Assembly: GCA_022822305.1 (NCBI GenBank)
Contig: JAJEBY010000003.1
Span: forward strand, 620,001-684,000
DNA from: Anaerolineae bacterium
GTDB taxonomy: Bacteria > Chloroflexota > Anaerolineae > Aggregatilineales > Phototrophicaceae
Direction: 5' to 3'
DNA: 64,000 nucleotides
Part shown: piece after piece, positions 8,830 through 17,249 of the stretch
How the letters are laid out: the number at the start of each line of letters is the position of its first letter
Numbering within the stretch: the stretch's first letter is position 1
Notes under the pieces: model-generated
Databases searched by the model: none
The model's input: only the letters and a program-made list of their open reading frames with translations
What the model was told of the DNA's origin: nothing
Translations under genes and position numbers: made by a program

Positions 8830-10158
8830 TTACAAATGATCGAGACCGAAAAAGCGCTTGGGATTATCAAAGAGCCACTGCCCGGCGATGTGCTGCGCCT
8901 CGGCTTCCTCCAGCCATCCTTTTTCGGCCAGATTCGATAACGCCGCGGCCATGACGTGCCTGGCCAGCTTGAGATGCGCCAGCGCGCGTTCCGGCAGATC
9001 CGTGTAGTCGCCGCCGAAAGCATGAATCTTGGAATGCGGTACGGTCATGACGGCGCGCTCCAGCATGTTCTGGGCGTAAATCGGGTCGATGATATACAGC
9101 CAGGTCAGGTTCAGCGCGACATTGGAATAGTTCTTGGCGAGGAAGAGAATATCGCCCATGTAAGGCCAGTTGCCGTGGAAGAGGTCGAATCTGACATCGC
9201 GATGCAGCTCCAACACCGGCGCCAGCAGCGCGGCATTGGCTTTGTCGACGCGATTGAAAGAACCCGCCATGTGCCCGGTATGCAACTGCACGGGGTAGTC
9301 CAGTTCGCGCGCAAAACGCATGTATTGATGGAAGAGATAATCATCAAGCGGTTTGGCTTCGGGCCAGCCCAGTGCGGCATTGGGATTGTTCAACAGACGA
9401 TTGAAGAGCGGCTCGGCATCGCCCTTGGAGGCGACAGCATAAGCCAGCGTTCGGTTGTAGGCGAACTGATCTTTCAACGCGAGCGCGCCTCGACTCTTGG
9501 CCAGCCGCAGAATCTCGAAAACCGCTGCTTCAAACTCATCCAGCGACGTGATCGGTCGATTTGCCCAGGCGGCGATTTGCTGGATGCCTCGCCAATCGCG
9601 CGCCGATTGTTCATGATGCGGCAGAACATGAAAAAACGGCAGCGGCACGACAGGATGCCAGCCACTCTCGAAGACCTGCTCGCCGCGTAGAAACGCTCCA
9701 AAATCACCCGGTGGCCAGCCCAGCGCATCGGTGATGACACAGCGGATTTGGGCATCCGTCATCAGCTTCCGATAATAGGCCGGGTCGCGATCGGGAAGTT
9801 GCTCGCCGATGCGTTCCAAAGCCGGCAGGGACATCTCCTGTTCGCCGTAGACGTCGCGCATGACCAGTTTGGTGACGCGGGCATAGGCGGTATGCTGGCA
9901 GCGCTGCCAGTACGATTCGAATAATGGCCATTTGTCGGCGGTCGCGACCGACTCGTCCTGCAGGACGGCCAGCTGCTGATTATCCAGGCCCGCGGAGAGC
10001 AGATCGTGCGACACGTAGCCCGCAATCAGCGCGGCGATCGGCTCGCCGAAGCGCAGAAGGTATTCGGGTCCCATCATGTGCTCGTGGCCGTCGATGACGG
10101 GCAGTCCCTCGATATGGCCCAGCAGACGGTCGAAAGTGGCAGTGCGCTTTTGCAGCAT
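8830..10158 (-). CDS. Amidohydrolase-superfamily metal hydrolase (Amidohydro_2-like)
   Basis: TIM-barrel hydrolase, 442 aa. The HxH motif is VIDGHEHMMG (H25, H27). Further barrel-end residues are LHTGHMAGSFN, FDLFHGNWPY and IHAFGGDYTDLPER, where the last Asp is the likely catalytic acid. The start is placed at the ATG at 10158 because GGGGG lies 9 nt upstream. An ATG at 10167 has no spacing, and longer in-frame readings run into a family B repeat. It follows the third CUT1 importer and precedes the broken SBP. It may act on a lactone, uronate or amide from imported sugar; this is inference. Confidence 0.85.
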   Translation of the reverse strand: MLQKRTATFDRLLGHIEGLPVIDGHEHMMGPEYLLRFGEPIAALIAGYVSHDLLSAGLDNQQLAVLQDESVATADKWPLFESYWQRCQHTAYARVTKLVMRDVYGEQEMSLPALERIGEQLPDRDPAYYRKLMTDAQIRCVITDALGWPPGDFGAFLRGEQVFESGWHPVVPLPFFHVLPHHEQSARDWRGIQQIAAWANRPITSLDEFEAAVFEILRLAKSRGALALKDQFAYNRTLAYAVASKGDAEPLFNRLLNNPNAALGWPEAKPLDDYLFHQYMRFARELDYPVQLHTGHMAGSFNRVDKANAALLAPVLELHRDVRFDLFHGNWPYMGDILFLAKNYSNVALNLTWLYIIDPIYAQNMLERAVMTVPHSKIHAFGGDYTDLPERALAHLKLARHVMAAALSNLAEKGWLEEAEAQHIAGQWLFDNPKRFFGLDHL

Positions 10159-10213
10159 CAGTTCCATCCCCCTACGCGGCTTGTCCCATATATCGCAATC
10201 GCCGCTCGTTTTT

Positions 10214-10260
10214 CTACCCCATCCCCCGGCCCCTTCCCCAGCGAGCTTGGGAAGGGGCGC
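10214..10260. repeat. Family B C/G-rich repeat with hairpin
   Basis: A TACCCCATCCCC lead is followed by a hairpin with perfect 10-bp arms, GCCCCTTCCC (10229-10238) and GGGAAGGGGC (10249-10258), around a 10-nt loop. It lies between the MalG-like gene and the amidohydrolase. Related elements are at 34360-34524 and 44073-44099. Confidence 0.75.
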
Positions 10261-10378
10261 TCTGTCAGGCGGATTCGGCGCTAAAGCCGTCATTTTCTCG
10301 CTTAGCAGGACTGTGTCTGTCGCCGTTCTCAGGTAGATTCAAGCCGCTTGCGAAAGCAACTGCAGTATCCGACAAGCC

Positions 10379-11236
10379 CTACACACCGCTCAAGGCGCCG
10401 GCGGCGATGCCCTTGATGAACTGGCGCTGAAATATGATGTAGACAATGACAACCGGTATGAATGATATGGTCGCGCCCGCCATCAGCAATCCGAAATCCG
10501 CGCCGTAGCGCCCCATGAATACGCTGAGCCCTTGCGGCAAGGTGCGGGCCGAGGCTTTCTGAATGAGCACGACCGGCAGCAGGAACTGATTCCAAACCCA
10601 GACGATATTAAAAATCATCACCGATAGCAGCGCGGGACGGCTGAGCGGCATGACGATATGACGCAAGATGCCCCAGTTGCTGCAGCCGTCGATGCGCCCG
10701 GCATCGAGGATCTCCTTGGGCAATTCGGAAATGAAGCCGCGCAGCAGCAGGATGGCAAAGGGCAACCCGACGGCCGTTTGCGGCAGAATCAATGCCCAAA
10801 GATTATTCACCAGTTTCAGGCTGACCATCTGATAAAAGATGGGGATGACCAGGATCCCGAGCGGCACCGTCATACCGATGAGGAAGAAGGTGAACAGGAT
10901 ATTTTTGCCGCGAAACCGGAACATGGCGAAGGCGTACGCCGCCAGCAAAGACAAGCAGACCACGCCCGCAGCGGTCGGGATGACAACCAGAATACTGTTG
11001 ACAAAGTAGACGCCGAAGTTGCCCTCGCGCCAGGCATCGACATAATTCGACCATTGATAAACGACCGGCAGCCCCAGCGGATTGCGGATGATATCCGCGC
11101 GATCCTTCAGCGATGTCGCGATCACCCAAAAGAGCGGGAAGATGACGATCAACGACAGCAAGCCCGCGACAGCGGTGTAGGCCATCGATTGGACGAGGCT
11201 TGTTTTGCGTCTGGAGCGATTGGCTGTTTTCATCAT
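10379..11236 (-). CDS. CUT1 carbohydrate ABC transporter permease, MalG-like
   Basis: Six-span permease of the third CUT1 system, 285 aa. The EAA loop is unusual at its first residues: ILDAGRIDGCSNWGILRHI has Asp-Ala-Gly where Glu-Ala-Ala is usual. Consecutive ATGs at 11236 and 11233 follow the MalF-like stop by 18 nt. The gene continues the SBP, MalF, MalG order and is followed by a family B repeat and an amidohydrolase. No ATPase is encoded nearby. Confidence 0.93.
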   Translation of the reverse strand: MMKTANRSRRKTSLVQSMAYTAVAGLLSLIVIFPLFWVIATSLKDRADIIRNPLGLPVVYQWSNYVDAWREGNFGVYFVNSILVVIPTAAGVVCLSLLAAYAFAMFRFRGKNILFTFFLIGMTVPLGILVIPIFYQMVSLKLVNNLWALILPQTAVGLPFAILLLRGFISELPKEILDAGRIDGCSNWGILRHIVMPLSRPALLSVMIFNIVWVWNQFLLPVVLIQKASARTLPQGLSVFMGRYGADFGLLMAGATISFIPVVIVYIIFQRQFIKGIAAGALSGV

Positions 11237-11254
11237 TTATAGACCGCGGGCTGC

Positions 11255-12190
11255 TCAGTCAGTATCTTTGTAGACGCCGCGCAGCACCAGAAACAGGACC
11301 GAGAATCCGACGATGACCACGCCCATGGCGATGGCGACCGTCGCGCCGTAGCCCACCTTGCGCAGCGTGAAAGCGCTTTCCAGCATGTAAACCGGCACGA
11401 CCATTGAGGCGTCGCCGGGTCCGCCGCGCGTGAGCACATAGACCATGTCAAATACTTGAAACGAACTGATGGCCGTCACCAGGATGATCGTTGTCAAGGC
11501 GCCGCGTATCGATGGCAGCAGGATATGCCGGAATTGCGCCATCAGGTTGGCGCCGTCGACTTTGGCCGCGTCAAACAGCGCTTCATCGACGGCATCAATG
11601 GCGGCGATGAAAATGATCATGGTGAAGCCATAGTGCACCCAGCTCCAGGCGATGAATAACGCCGGCAGCACCAGGTCGCTGTCGCCGAGCCAGCCTTGCG
11701 CCAGATAATCGAGACCGATGGCGCGCAAGCCGACATTGATGGCGCCATAAGACGGGTTGTAAATCCATTGCCAGATCAAGGCGACGGTCACCGACGAGAA
11801 GACCTGCGGCATGAAAAATATGGTGCGGAAGAAAATGCTGCCGAACATCGAACTGCGCGACAACAGGATGGCCAGCATCAAGCCGAGGATGACTGGAATG
11901 ATGATGGCGGCGATCATCCAGGAGAAGTTGTGCGAAAGCGCCTCCCAGAAGCGATCGTCAACCAGCAGCCGTTGATAATGGCGCAAGCCGTTAAACTTGC
12001 GCGGCAAGATGCCGTCCCACTTGTACAGGCTCAGCTCGACCAGTTTGACCAGCGGAAAGACGAAAAAAGCGACGTACACCAATAGCGCGGGCACGATGAA
12101 AAAATATGGGGAGACGTTTTTCTGCCAGGCGAGCTTGGCCGTGAACGCCAACATCGGCCGCTCGCCGGCGAGTTGCTTTGCATCAGCCAC
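11255..12190 (-). CDS. CUT1 carbohydrate ABC transporter permease, MalF-like
   Basis: Permease of 311 aa with a ~30-residue cytoplasmic N-terminus, six spans and the EAA loop LFDAAKVDGANLMAQFRHIL. The start is a GTG at 12190 with GAGG six nt upstream. A spacer of 237 nt separates it from the SBP gene upstream and holds a perfect 9-3-9 inverted repeat. It pairs with the MalG-like gene 18 nt downstream. Confidence 0.92.
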   Translation of the reverse strand: MADAKQLAGERPMLAFTAKLAWQKNVSPYFFIVPALLVYVAFFVFPLVKLVELSLYKWDGILPRKFNGLRHYQRLLVDDRFWEALSHNFSWMIAAIIIPVILGLMLAILLSRSSMFGSIFFRTIFFMPQVFSSVTVALIWQWIYNPSYGAINVGLRAIGLDYLAQGWLGDSDLVLPALFIAWSWVHYGFTMIIFIAAIDAVDEALFDAAKVDGANLMAQFRHILLPSIRGALTTIILVTAISSFQVFDMVYVLTRGGPGDASMVVPVYMLESAFTLRKVGYGATVAIAMGVVIVGFSVLFLVLRGVYKDTD

Positions 12191-12327
12191 GTGTGCCTCG
12201 CGTCAACTCGATATTACTGCGCAATCAATGGCTACCGCGCGTTTCGCAGCAAACACAGGACAAGCCTGAATCCACGTCGCTCCATGTCAGTCATGCGATG
12301 AAGTGCTGGGCAGGACATGGGGCAAGC

Positions 12328-12348
12328 GGGCGAGCCGGTGGCTCGCCC
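12328..12348. repeat. Family A 9-3-9 inverted repeat between SBP and MalF-like genes
   Basis: GGGCGAGCC, loop GGT, GGCTCGCCC, with perfect arms, flanked by GCAAGC. The rest of this 237-nt spacer shows no other recognisable feature. Confidence 0.8.
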
Positions 12349-12427
12349 CTTCACGTTTTACATTGATTTGGCGCTTGACGAAGCGGGGCGGATCACGGGG
12401 TCTATCCGCCCATGCGCCAGCGAACGA

Positions 12428-13705
12428 CTATTCGCTCGTCAAGCAATCTGCTTCGTAGACCTGCTGGTTGGTGGCGATCAACTCTTCCGGCGTGATATCG
12501 CCGCCGACCAGCTCCTGCAAGGTGCGCCAGGTGGCCAGGTTGAGCGCGCTGCAGGTCACGCCGATGTTGTAGCCGAATCCAGTGTAGCTGTTGGCATCCG
12601 CGACGTCGGCGAGCAGCGGCGTCGATGGCGGCGGCATCTCGTCGAACTGATAGGCGGTGATATTCCCGGCATCCCAGAATTTGGTCTGCGCTTCTTCGCC
12701 CAACATGTAACCGATGAATTCGACGGCAAGGTCCATGTTTTCGGTGGCCGAATTAATCATCATGTTGTTGTAGGGATTCTTGCCGCCGGCGTGCCAGGGC
12801 AGCTCCGGATCGAGCTGCGGCGTCGGGAAGAAGCCCACCTCGAATTCCGGCAGCGTGGCGAAATCGTTCATGACCCAGGTGCCGCCGATATTCATGGCGA
12901 CATCGCCGTTGATGAACAGATTGTTGGCATCGACGAAACCGGTGGAAAGCATGTTGGGATCGAGGTAACCGGCCTGCGCCCATTCCAGCGTCTTCTGCGT
13001 GGCGGCCAGGAATTCGGGCGTATCGAGGCGGTAGGCGGGATCGTTGTTCTCGATGCCGGTGATCACTTCGATGGGCATGGCGGTATGCACCAGCTGCAGC
13101 CAGACATGCGCCAGCGGCCAGGAATCGCGCCCGCCGACCGAAACCGGCGTGATGCCCGCTTCGAGCAGCGCGTCCATGATCGCTTCAAAGTCTTCCAGCG
13201 TCTCCGGCAGCTCCAGTCCCTGTTCCGCGAAAATCGCTTTGTTGTAGAAGACGCCGATGGTCACATTTTCGAAAGGAATGCCGTAGATCTCTCCCGGCGT
13301 CAAGCCATTGGTCAGCTCGATATCGCTCATCGCATAGCGATCCAGCCAGCCGTTTTCCGCCGCCAGATCGGTGAGTTCAACGGCGTGACCGGCCAAAGCG
13401 TAACGGCCCAGGGCCTGCAAGCCCCAAGGCACGTAGGCGACGTCAGGTCCCTCGCCGCCATCCAACGCCAGCGGCATCACCCGCAGGAAATCGTCGAAAC
13501 CGAATGAGGTGATCTCGACATTCACGCCAGGATGCTGCGCGGCAAATTCATCGGCGACTTCCTGGAAGAGCGCGACCGCAGCCGGCGCATCGCCTTCAAA
13601 CCAAAAGGTCAGCGTGACATCGTCTTGCGCGCCCAGCGGCGCTACCAAGACCAGTAGCGACATAAGACCCAGCAGCGCAAACTTGAAAATAGCCTTGCGA
13701 TTCAT
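12428..13705 (-). CDS. Extracellular sugar-binding protein, ABC SBP family 1
   Basis: Family-1 SBP of 425 aa for the third CUT1 importer. The Sec signal peptide ends PLGA-QDD, with no lipobox. The mature protein opens VTLTFWFEGDAPAAVALFQEV and then EFAAQHPGVNVEITSFGFDD, typical of oligosaccharide receptors. A C-terminal pair of cysteines (CSALNLATW and EADC) may form a disulphide. GAGGAG lies 8 nt before the start. A 12-codon ORF with its own ribosome site ends 21 nt upstream. Confidence 0.93.
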   Translation of the reverse strand: MNRKAIFKFALLGLMSLLVLVAPLGAQDDVTLTFWFEGDAPAAVALFQEVADEFAAQHPGVNVEITSFGFDDFLRVMPLALDGGEGPDVAYVPWGLQALGRYALAGHAVELTDLAAENGWLDRYAMSDIELTNGLTPGEIYGIPFENVTIGVFYNKAIFAEQGLELPETLEDFEAIMDALLEAGITPVSVGGRDSWPLAHVWLQLVHTAMPIEVITGIENNDPAYRLDTPEFLAATQKTLEWAQAGYLDPNMLSTGFVDANNLFINGDVAMNIGGTWVMNDFATLPEFEVGFFPTPQLDPELPWHAGGKNPYNNMMINSATENMDLAVEFIGYMLGEEAQTKFWDAGNITAYQFDEMPPPSTPLLADVADANSYTGFGYNIGVTCSALNLATWRTLQELVGGDITPEELIATNQQVYEADCLTSE

Positions 13706-13726
13706 AATTGGATTCTCCTCAATCGT

Positions 13727-13765
13727 CTAAAACATTGGTCGTGCGAGCAGTATAGCTTTTGTCAT
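13727..13765 (-). other. Possible 12-codon leader ORF upstream of the SBP gene
   Basis: Encodes MTKAILLARPMF. GGGAGG lies about 4 nt before its ATG, and its TAG ends 21 nt before the SBP start, between Nif3-like and SBP genes. A translated leader could couple or regulate SBP translation. The evidence is only the ribosome site and position. Confidence 0.3.
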
Positions 13766-13775
13766 GGCGCCTCCC

Positions 13776-14573
13776 TTATGGCCTGTGGTCGAATAATCGA
13801 TACATGCAACGCTGACGGATATGGTGAACGGGAATGTTGGGAAACTCATGGCGCAGTTTCTCCGCCAGGCGTTGTATGCCGATCTCTTCACTGACAGCGT
13901 GATTGACGACGATGATCGGGATTTCCATATCGATGGCGAAACCGCCATCGCGCCAGTAGTCGATGCCGTCATCCGTGCAAATGGCCAGGTCGATGGCAAA
14001 GCGCTCGACGCATTCCAGGTAGGGCGTGATCGCGCCCGTGCCAATACTGACGCGCCTAACCAGCTTGTCTGGCGGGCCAATCAGTTGCGCGCCGGGCTGT
14101 CCATAGTCAGCGGTGCGTTCAGCTACACGTTCGGCCATTTCCGCTGCCCTTACGCCTACTGTAACATAAACGCGCGTATGGATGTCGCCGGCGACTGGGC
14201 ATCCCAAGTTCAAGAGTTCGCCCCAGCTATCGGGTATGCCAATCGCGGGGAATTGATCCCACAGGTCATGGCAGCGAATGATGGCCAGGTCATTGTCTTC
14301 GATGAATTGACGTTTGGCGCTCACCGCCGGAAACCGAAACATGCTCGCATCATCATCGCGGTGGTTGTAATAGGTGGGTTCGTGCGTGATGAACAAGTTG
14401 CAGCCGAGATCCAATGCCCGCTGCAGCGCCCAGCTGTAACTCATCCAGCCGACGGCGATGCCGCGAAGATCGGCCTGCGGAGCCCCGGCTTTGAAGGTAT
14501 CCACGGTGTCTTCCGGGTATCGCCAGTCGCCGGCCAGCGAATAGAGATAATCCTGAACGTCCTGCGCTTTCAT
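13776..14573 (-). CDS. Nif3-like dinuclear metal-centre protein
   Basis: NIF3/YbgI family, 265 aa. Metal-ligand motifs are visible in order: FITHEPTYYNH (H64, E65), RCHDLWD (H102, D103) and VNHAVSEEIG (H225, E229). The general function of the family is unsettled; GTP cyclohydrolase-like and hydrolase roles have been proposed. It follows the CehA/McbA-type gene by 9 nt and is probably cotranscribed with it. A hydrolytic step on imported sugar derivatives is possible but unproven. Confidence 0.85.
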   Translation of the reverse strand: MKAQDVQDYLYSLAGDWRYPEDTVDTFKAGAPQADLRGIAVGWMSYSWALQRALDLGCNLFITHEPTYYNHRDDDASMFRFPAVSAKRQFIEDNDLAIIRCHDLWDQFPAIGIPDSWGELLNLGCPVAGDIHTRVYVTVGVRAAEMAERVAERTADYGQPGAQLIGPPDKLVRRVSIGTGAITPYLECVERFAIDLAICTDDGIDYWRDGGFAIDMEIPIIVVNHAVSEEIGIQRLAEKLRHEFPNIPVHHIRQRCMYRLFDHRP

Positions 14574-14582
14574 AGCTTCATC

Positions 14583-17132
14583 TCAATGCGGAATGCCAAA
14601 TTGATGCATACGGCGATGCAGGGCTTCGGCCGCTTCATGGAAGGGCGCTTCGAGATAGGCGATGTGATCGGAAAGCCCGTGATGCCAGGTGGTCTTTTCA
14701 GCCGGATGCTGCGGGCTGCGATGTCTGATATAGGATAGCCCACCCTCTATGAGCGTAAGCATGTATTGCGCGGACGCGGGGTCAAAGACGGCGTATTGAT
14801 CGCTGCAGGTGATGTAGATGGGCGAGCTATGCGCCATAATGCCGCGCTCGCGATGGTCGTAATGCGGACGCGCGGTATAACCGGGACCCGCGCAGCGAGC
14901 CGCCAGCCAGGTATCCCGCTCAACCTTCAGATGCGTATGCAGCCGCAATTCGCGGGCTCCGGCTTCGGATGCGGTCTCGGCAACGACATCGCCGGCGCCG
15001 ACAATCTGCAAGGTGTGCAGCGGAAAGATTGAGCGCGCAGTGGCTTCAATCTCCACCGTTCCGCCGCCCTTCACTTTGATCTCGCTGCCAATGGGCTGTC
15101 CCTCGACGCTAAACCACAAGAGCGCGCCGCCACTGAGGAAGGTGCGGCCGGCTTTCAGCGCTTGTTGCCAGCTATCGTAAGTGAATTCTTCATCGCGCGG
15201 CAGTTGAACATAGGTGCGATACAAGCCGACCGGCGTCTCGTTGGACATCTTGTCGGTGCCGCCAACCAGGGGCAATCGATAGCCGCCATTCAAATATCGA
15301 TAGTATTCGAGATGTTCAAATGTCAGGAAGTCGAGCATCTCGACGGCATCGGCTCGCCCGGTCGCTACCAGCGCCGCCGATTCGGCGTTCGGCGTCGGCA
15401 GGTGCGGCAAGATAACCGTCGCGCCTTGCGCGTGGGCGGCATCGGCCCAATGACTCAAGGTGATATCCAGGCCGCCGCCAAGCTCTGCCTCGCCCGGTCC
15501 GCCGCTGGCCCAGGGCATGACCGGCGTCTTCAAGCCCAGCAGGCTCAGGTGCCCCAGCATATGCTGCCGATTCTCATGCGACACATAGACGATGGTCTGA
15601 TTATCGGCCGACAAATGCGGTCCGCCGGTGAACTCTTCGGTATTGGTGAAGAGATGCCCCCATTGGCTCTGCAGCAGATTGACGACATTCAAGTCTTCGG
15701 CTTGCGCTTCCGTCATCGAACCTTGCGCCGACAAGAAATGCACATGGGTGTCGCCGCTGAAATAGCCTTCGGAATTCATATCGATCCAGCGCTTTAGCTT
15801 AAGCTCCAGCCGCTGCTGCCCCGGCTCGATATCCACCCAGGTTCTCAGCGGCTCGTATTCGTATCCGCGCGCGACATCGACCAGTACGCGGCCGCGCGGC
15901 AGCCATCCCTGGCAAGTCCCGTCAATGTAGGCGTAGGCGATCTGCCCAAGCGTCACATCACCGCCGATATCTACATTCCAGGTCGGCTGATTGGAATAGA
16001 CCGGCGCATGATGTCCGTGCGGCGGATAGGGCACGCCTTCGGGCGAATGAAATGCCACCCGGCAGGGAATAGTCTGCCCGGAATCCGCATCGACCACCGA
16101 AACCTGGACCCAATTCTTGCCGCTGTCAATGACTTCCAGGCGAACGGCGTCCGCCTTCACGATGCCTTTCTTCTCCAATTCGCCCCAACGCGCCTGGCCC
16201 AGGCGTTTGTCCTCGTGCTTCACTGTGACCGTCGCCGACGGCACAGCGGCGATTTGCGTGTAGGCGGGACTGTTGCTCTCGTTGGCGGGCGCGCCGAAGC
16301 CTTTCATATCCGGCGCGAGCTGATCCAGCGGCGCTTTCGGCAGCGGATAAGCATAAGTGGCGACGCCGCGATCAACTTCGACGTCAAGGCGGAAGGGAAG
16401 CGCGGCGATGGCATCGTCTTCGATCGTGATCTTGACCGGAACGCGTGTATTGCGCGCCAGCGGGAATTCATCAAGATGCCCCAGCGTAATCGCGGCCAGC
16501 ACGAACTTGCGCCCCGCCGGCACGATTTCTATCGCTGATAAGACTCGCTCCGGATATGGGTTGGTCCACACCCAAAGATAATAGGCGTAAGGAACGCCTT
16601 TGGTGACCTCGGTCTGGCGGAAGCCGGCGTAATCCCAAGCGCCCTGATAGCGATCTTCGAGATAGTCCTCCCGATCGGGAACGCTGAGAAAGGGGAACTG
16701 CCCCCACGGCAGCGGGATATTGCCGATCTCAAAGCGTTCGCGGATGGGCACAGGCGCGCTCGACCCATCGCCATATTGGAACACATACGTGGCGACTGAT
16801 TCACCTACCGGGCCGCCGCGCCAGAGGTCGGTTTCCAGCACGGCGTGCGCGAATATCACATGACGCGCTTGCCGTCGGATAGGTATGTTCAGCGCCTGCG
16901 AATACAGCTTGTCGTCGCGTCCAAATCCCAGGAAACAGTTCTGACCAGACGACTCCTCGTCGCCGATGAGAAAAGGCAGCCCGTGAAAAGTTTGTGATCC
17001 CACGGGCGGATGCTCCGGCAGCGGCTGCAGGTAGGTACCGTCATATTCCAAGTTGTCCGGATGATAGAGCTCGACGCCGGCATTGCCATGCGCCGCCAAG
17101 GGAATAGGTTCGTATTCCAAAAGAACTCCCAT
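14583..17132 (-). CDS. CehA/McbA-type PHP metallohydrolase with long N-terminal beta region
   Basis: Large 849-aa protein. The C-terminal half is a PHP-like domain of the CehA/McbA type, opening YFSGDTHVHFLS near residue 462, followed by a conserved-looking FEHLEYYRYLNGG and VGGTDKMSNETPVG. The N-terminal ~450 residues look like beta-sandwich modules, one containing IPCRVAFHSPEGVPYPP, reminiscent of carboxypeptidase regulatory domains. No signal peptide is evident. The ATG at 17132 is the only in-frame start, though AAAAGG abuts it directly. It sits between GH116 and Nif3-like genes. McbA/CehA hydrolyse carbamates; a glycan-linked substrate here is inference. Confidence 0.78.
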   Translation of the reverse strand: MGVLLEYEPIPLAAHGNAGVELYHPDNLEYDGTYLQPLPEHPPVGSQTFHGLPFLIGDEESSGQNCFLGFGRDDKLYSQALNIPIRRQARHVIFAHAVLETDLWRGGPVGESVATYVFQYGDGSSAPVPIRERFEIGNIPLPWGQFPFLSVPDREDYLEDRYQGAWDYAGFRQTEVTKGVPYAYYLWVWTNPYPERVLSAIEIVPAGRKFVLAAITLGHLDEFPLARNTRVPVKITIEDDAIAALPFRLDVEVDRGVATYAYPLPKAPLDQLAPDMKGFGAPANESNSPAYTQIAAVPSATVTVKHEDKRLGQARWGELEKKGIVKADAVRLEVIDSGKNWVQVSVVDADSGQTIPCRVAFHSPEGVPYPPHGHHAPVYSNQPTWNVDIGGDVTLGQIAYAYIDGTCQGWLPRGRVLVDVARGYEYEPLRTWVDIEPGQQRLELKLKRWIDMNSEGYFSGDTHVHFLSAQGSMTEAQAEDLNVVNLLQSQWGHLFTNTEEFTGGPHLSADNQTIVYVSHENRQHMLGHLSLLGLKTPVMPWASGGPGEAELGGGLDITLSHWADAAHAQGATVILPHLPTPNAESAALVATGRADAVEMLDFLTFEHLEYYRYLNGGYRLPLVGGTDKMSNETPVGLYRTYVQLPRDEEFTYDSWQQALKAGRTFLSGGALLWFSVEGQPIGSEIKVKGGGTVEIEATARSIFPLHTLQIVGAGDVVAETASEAGARELRLHTHLKVERDTWLAARCAGPGYTARPHYDHRERGIMAHSSPIYITCSDQYAVFDPASAQYMLTLIEGGLSYIRHRSPQHPAEKTTWHHGLSDHIAYLEAPFHEAAEALHRRMHQFGIPH

Positions 17133-17249
17133 CCTTTTGGCATGTATTCTTATTCACTTTGGCGGGAAAAAGCAAATTTGCGCTCGGGAGCATTCTGCAG
17201 GACATCGAAGGCAAGCGGGCGATGCTGCGTTTAAGAGCTACCGCCCGGT

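Noticed and set aside
10159..10293. N-terminal extension of the amidohydrolase (reads through PLPKLAGEGAGGWG)
   Set aside because: The added residues are the family B repeat translated; the ATG at 10158 has a proper ribosome site.
17205..17245. Family A repeat at GCAAGCGGGCGATG
   Set aside because: The flank and left arm match, but no right arm follows at the proper distance.
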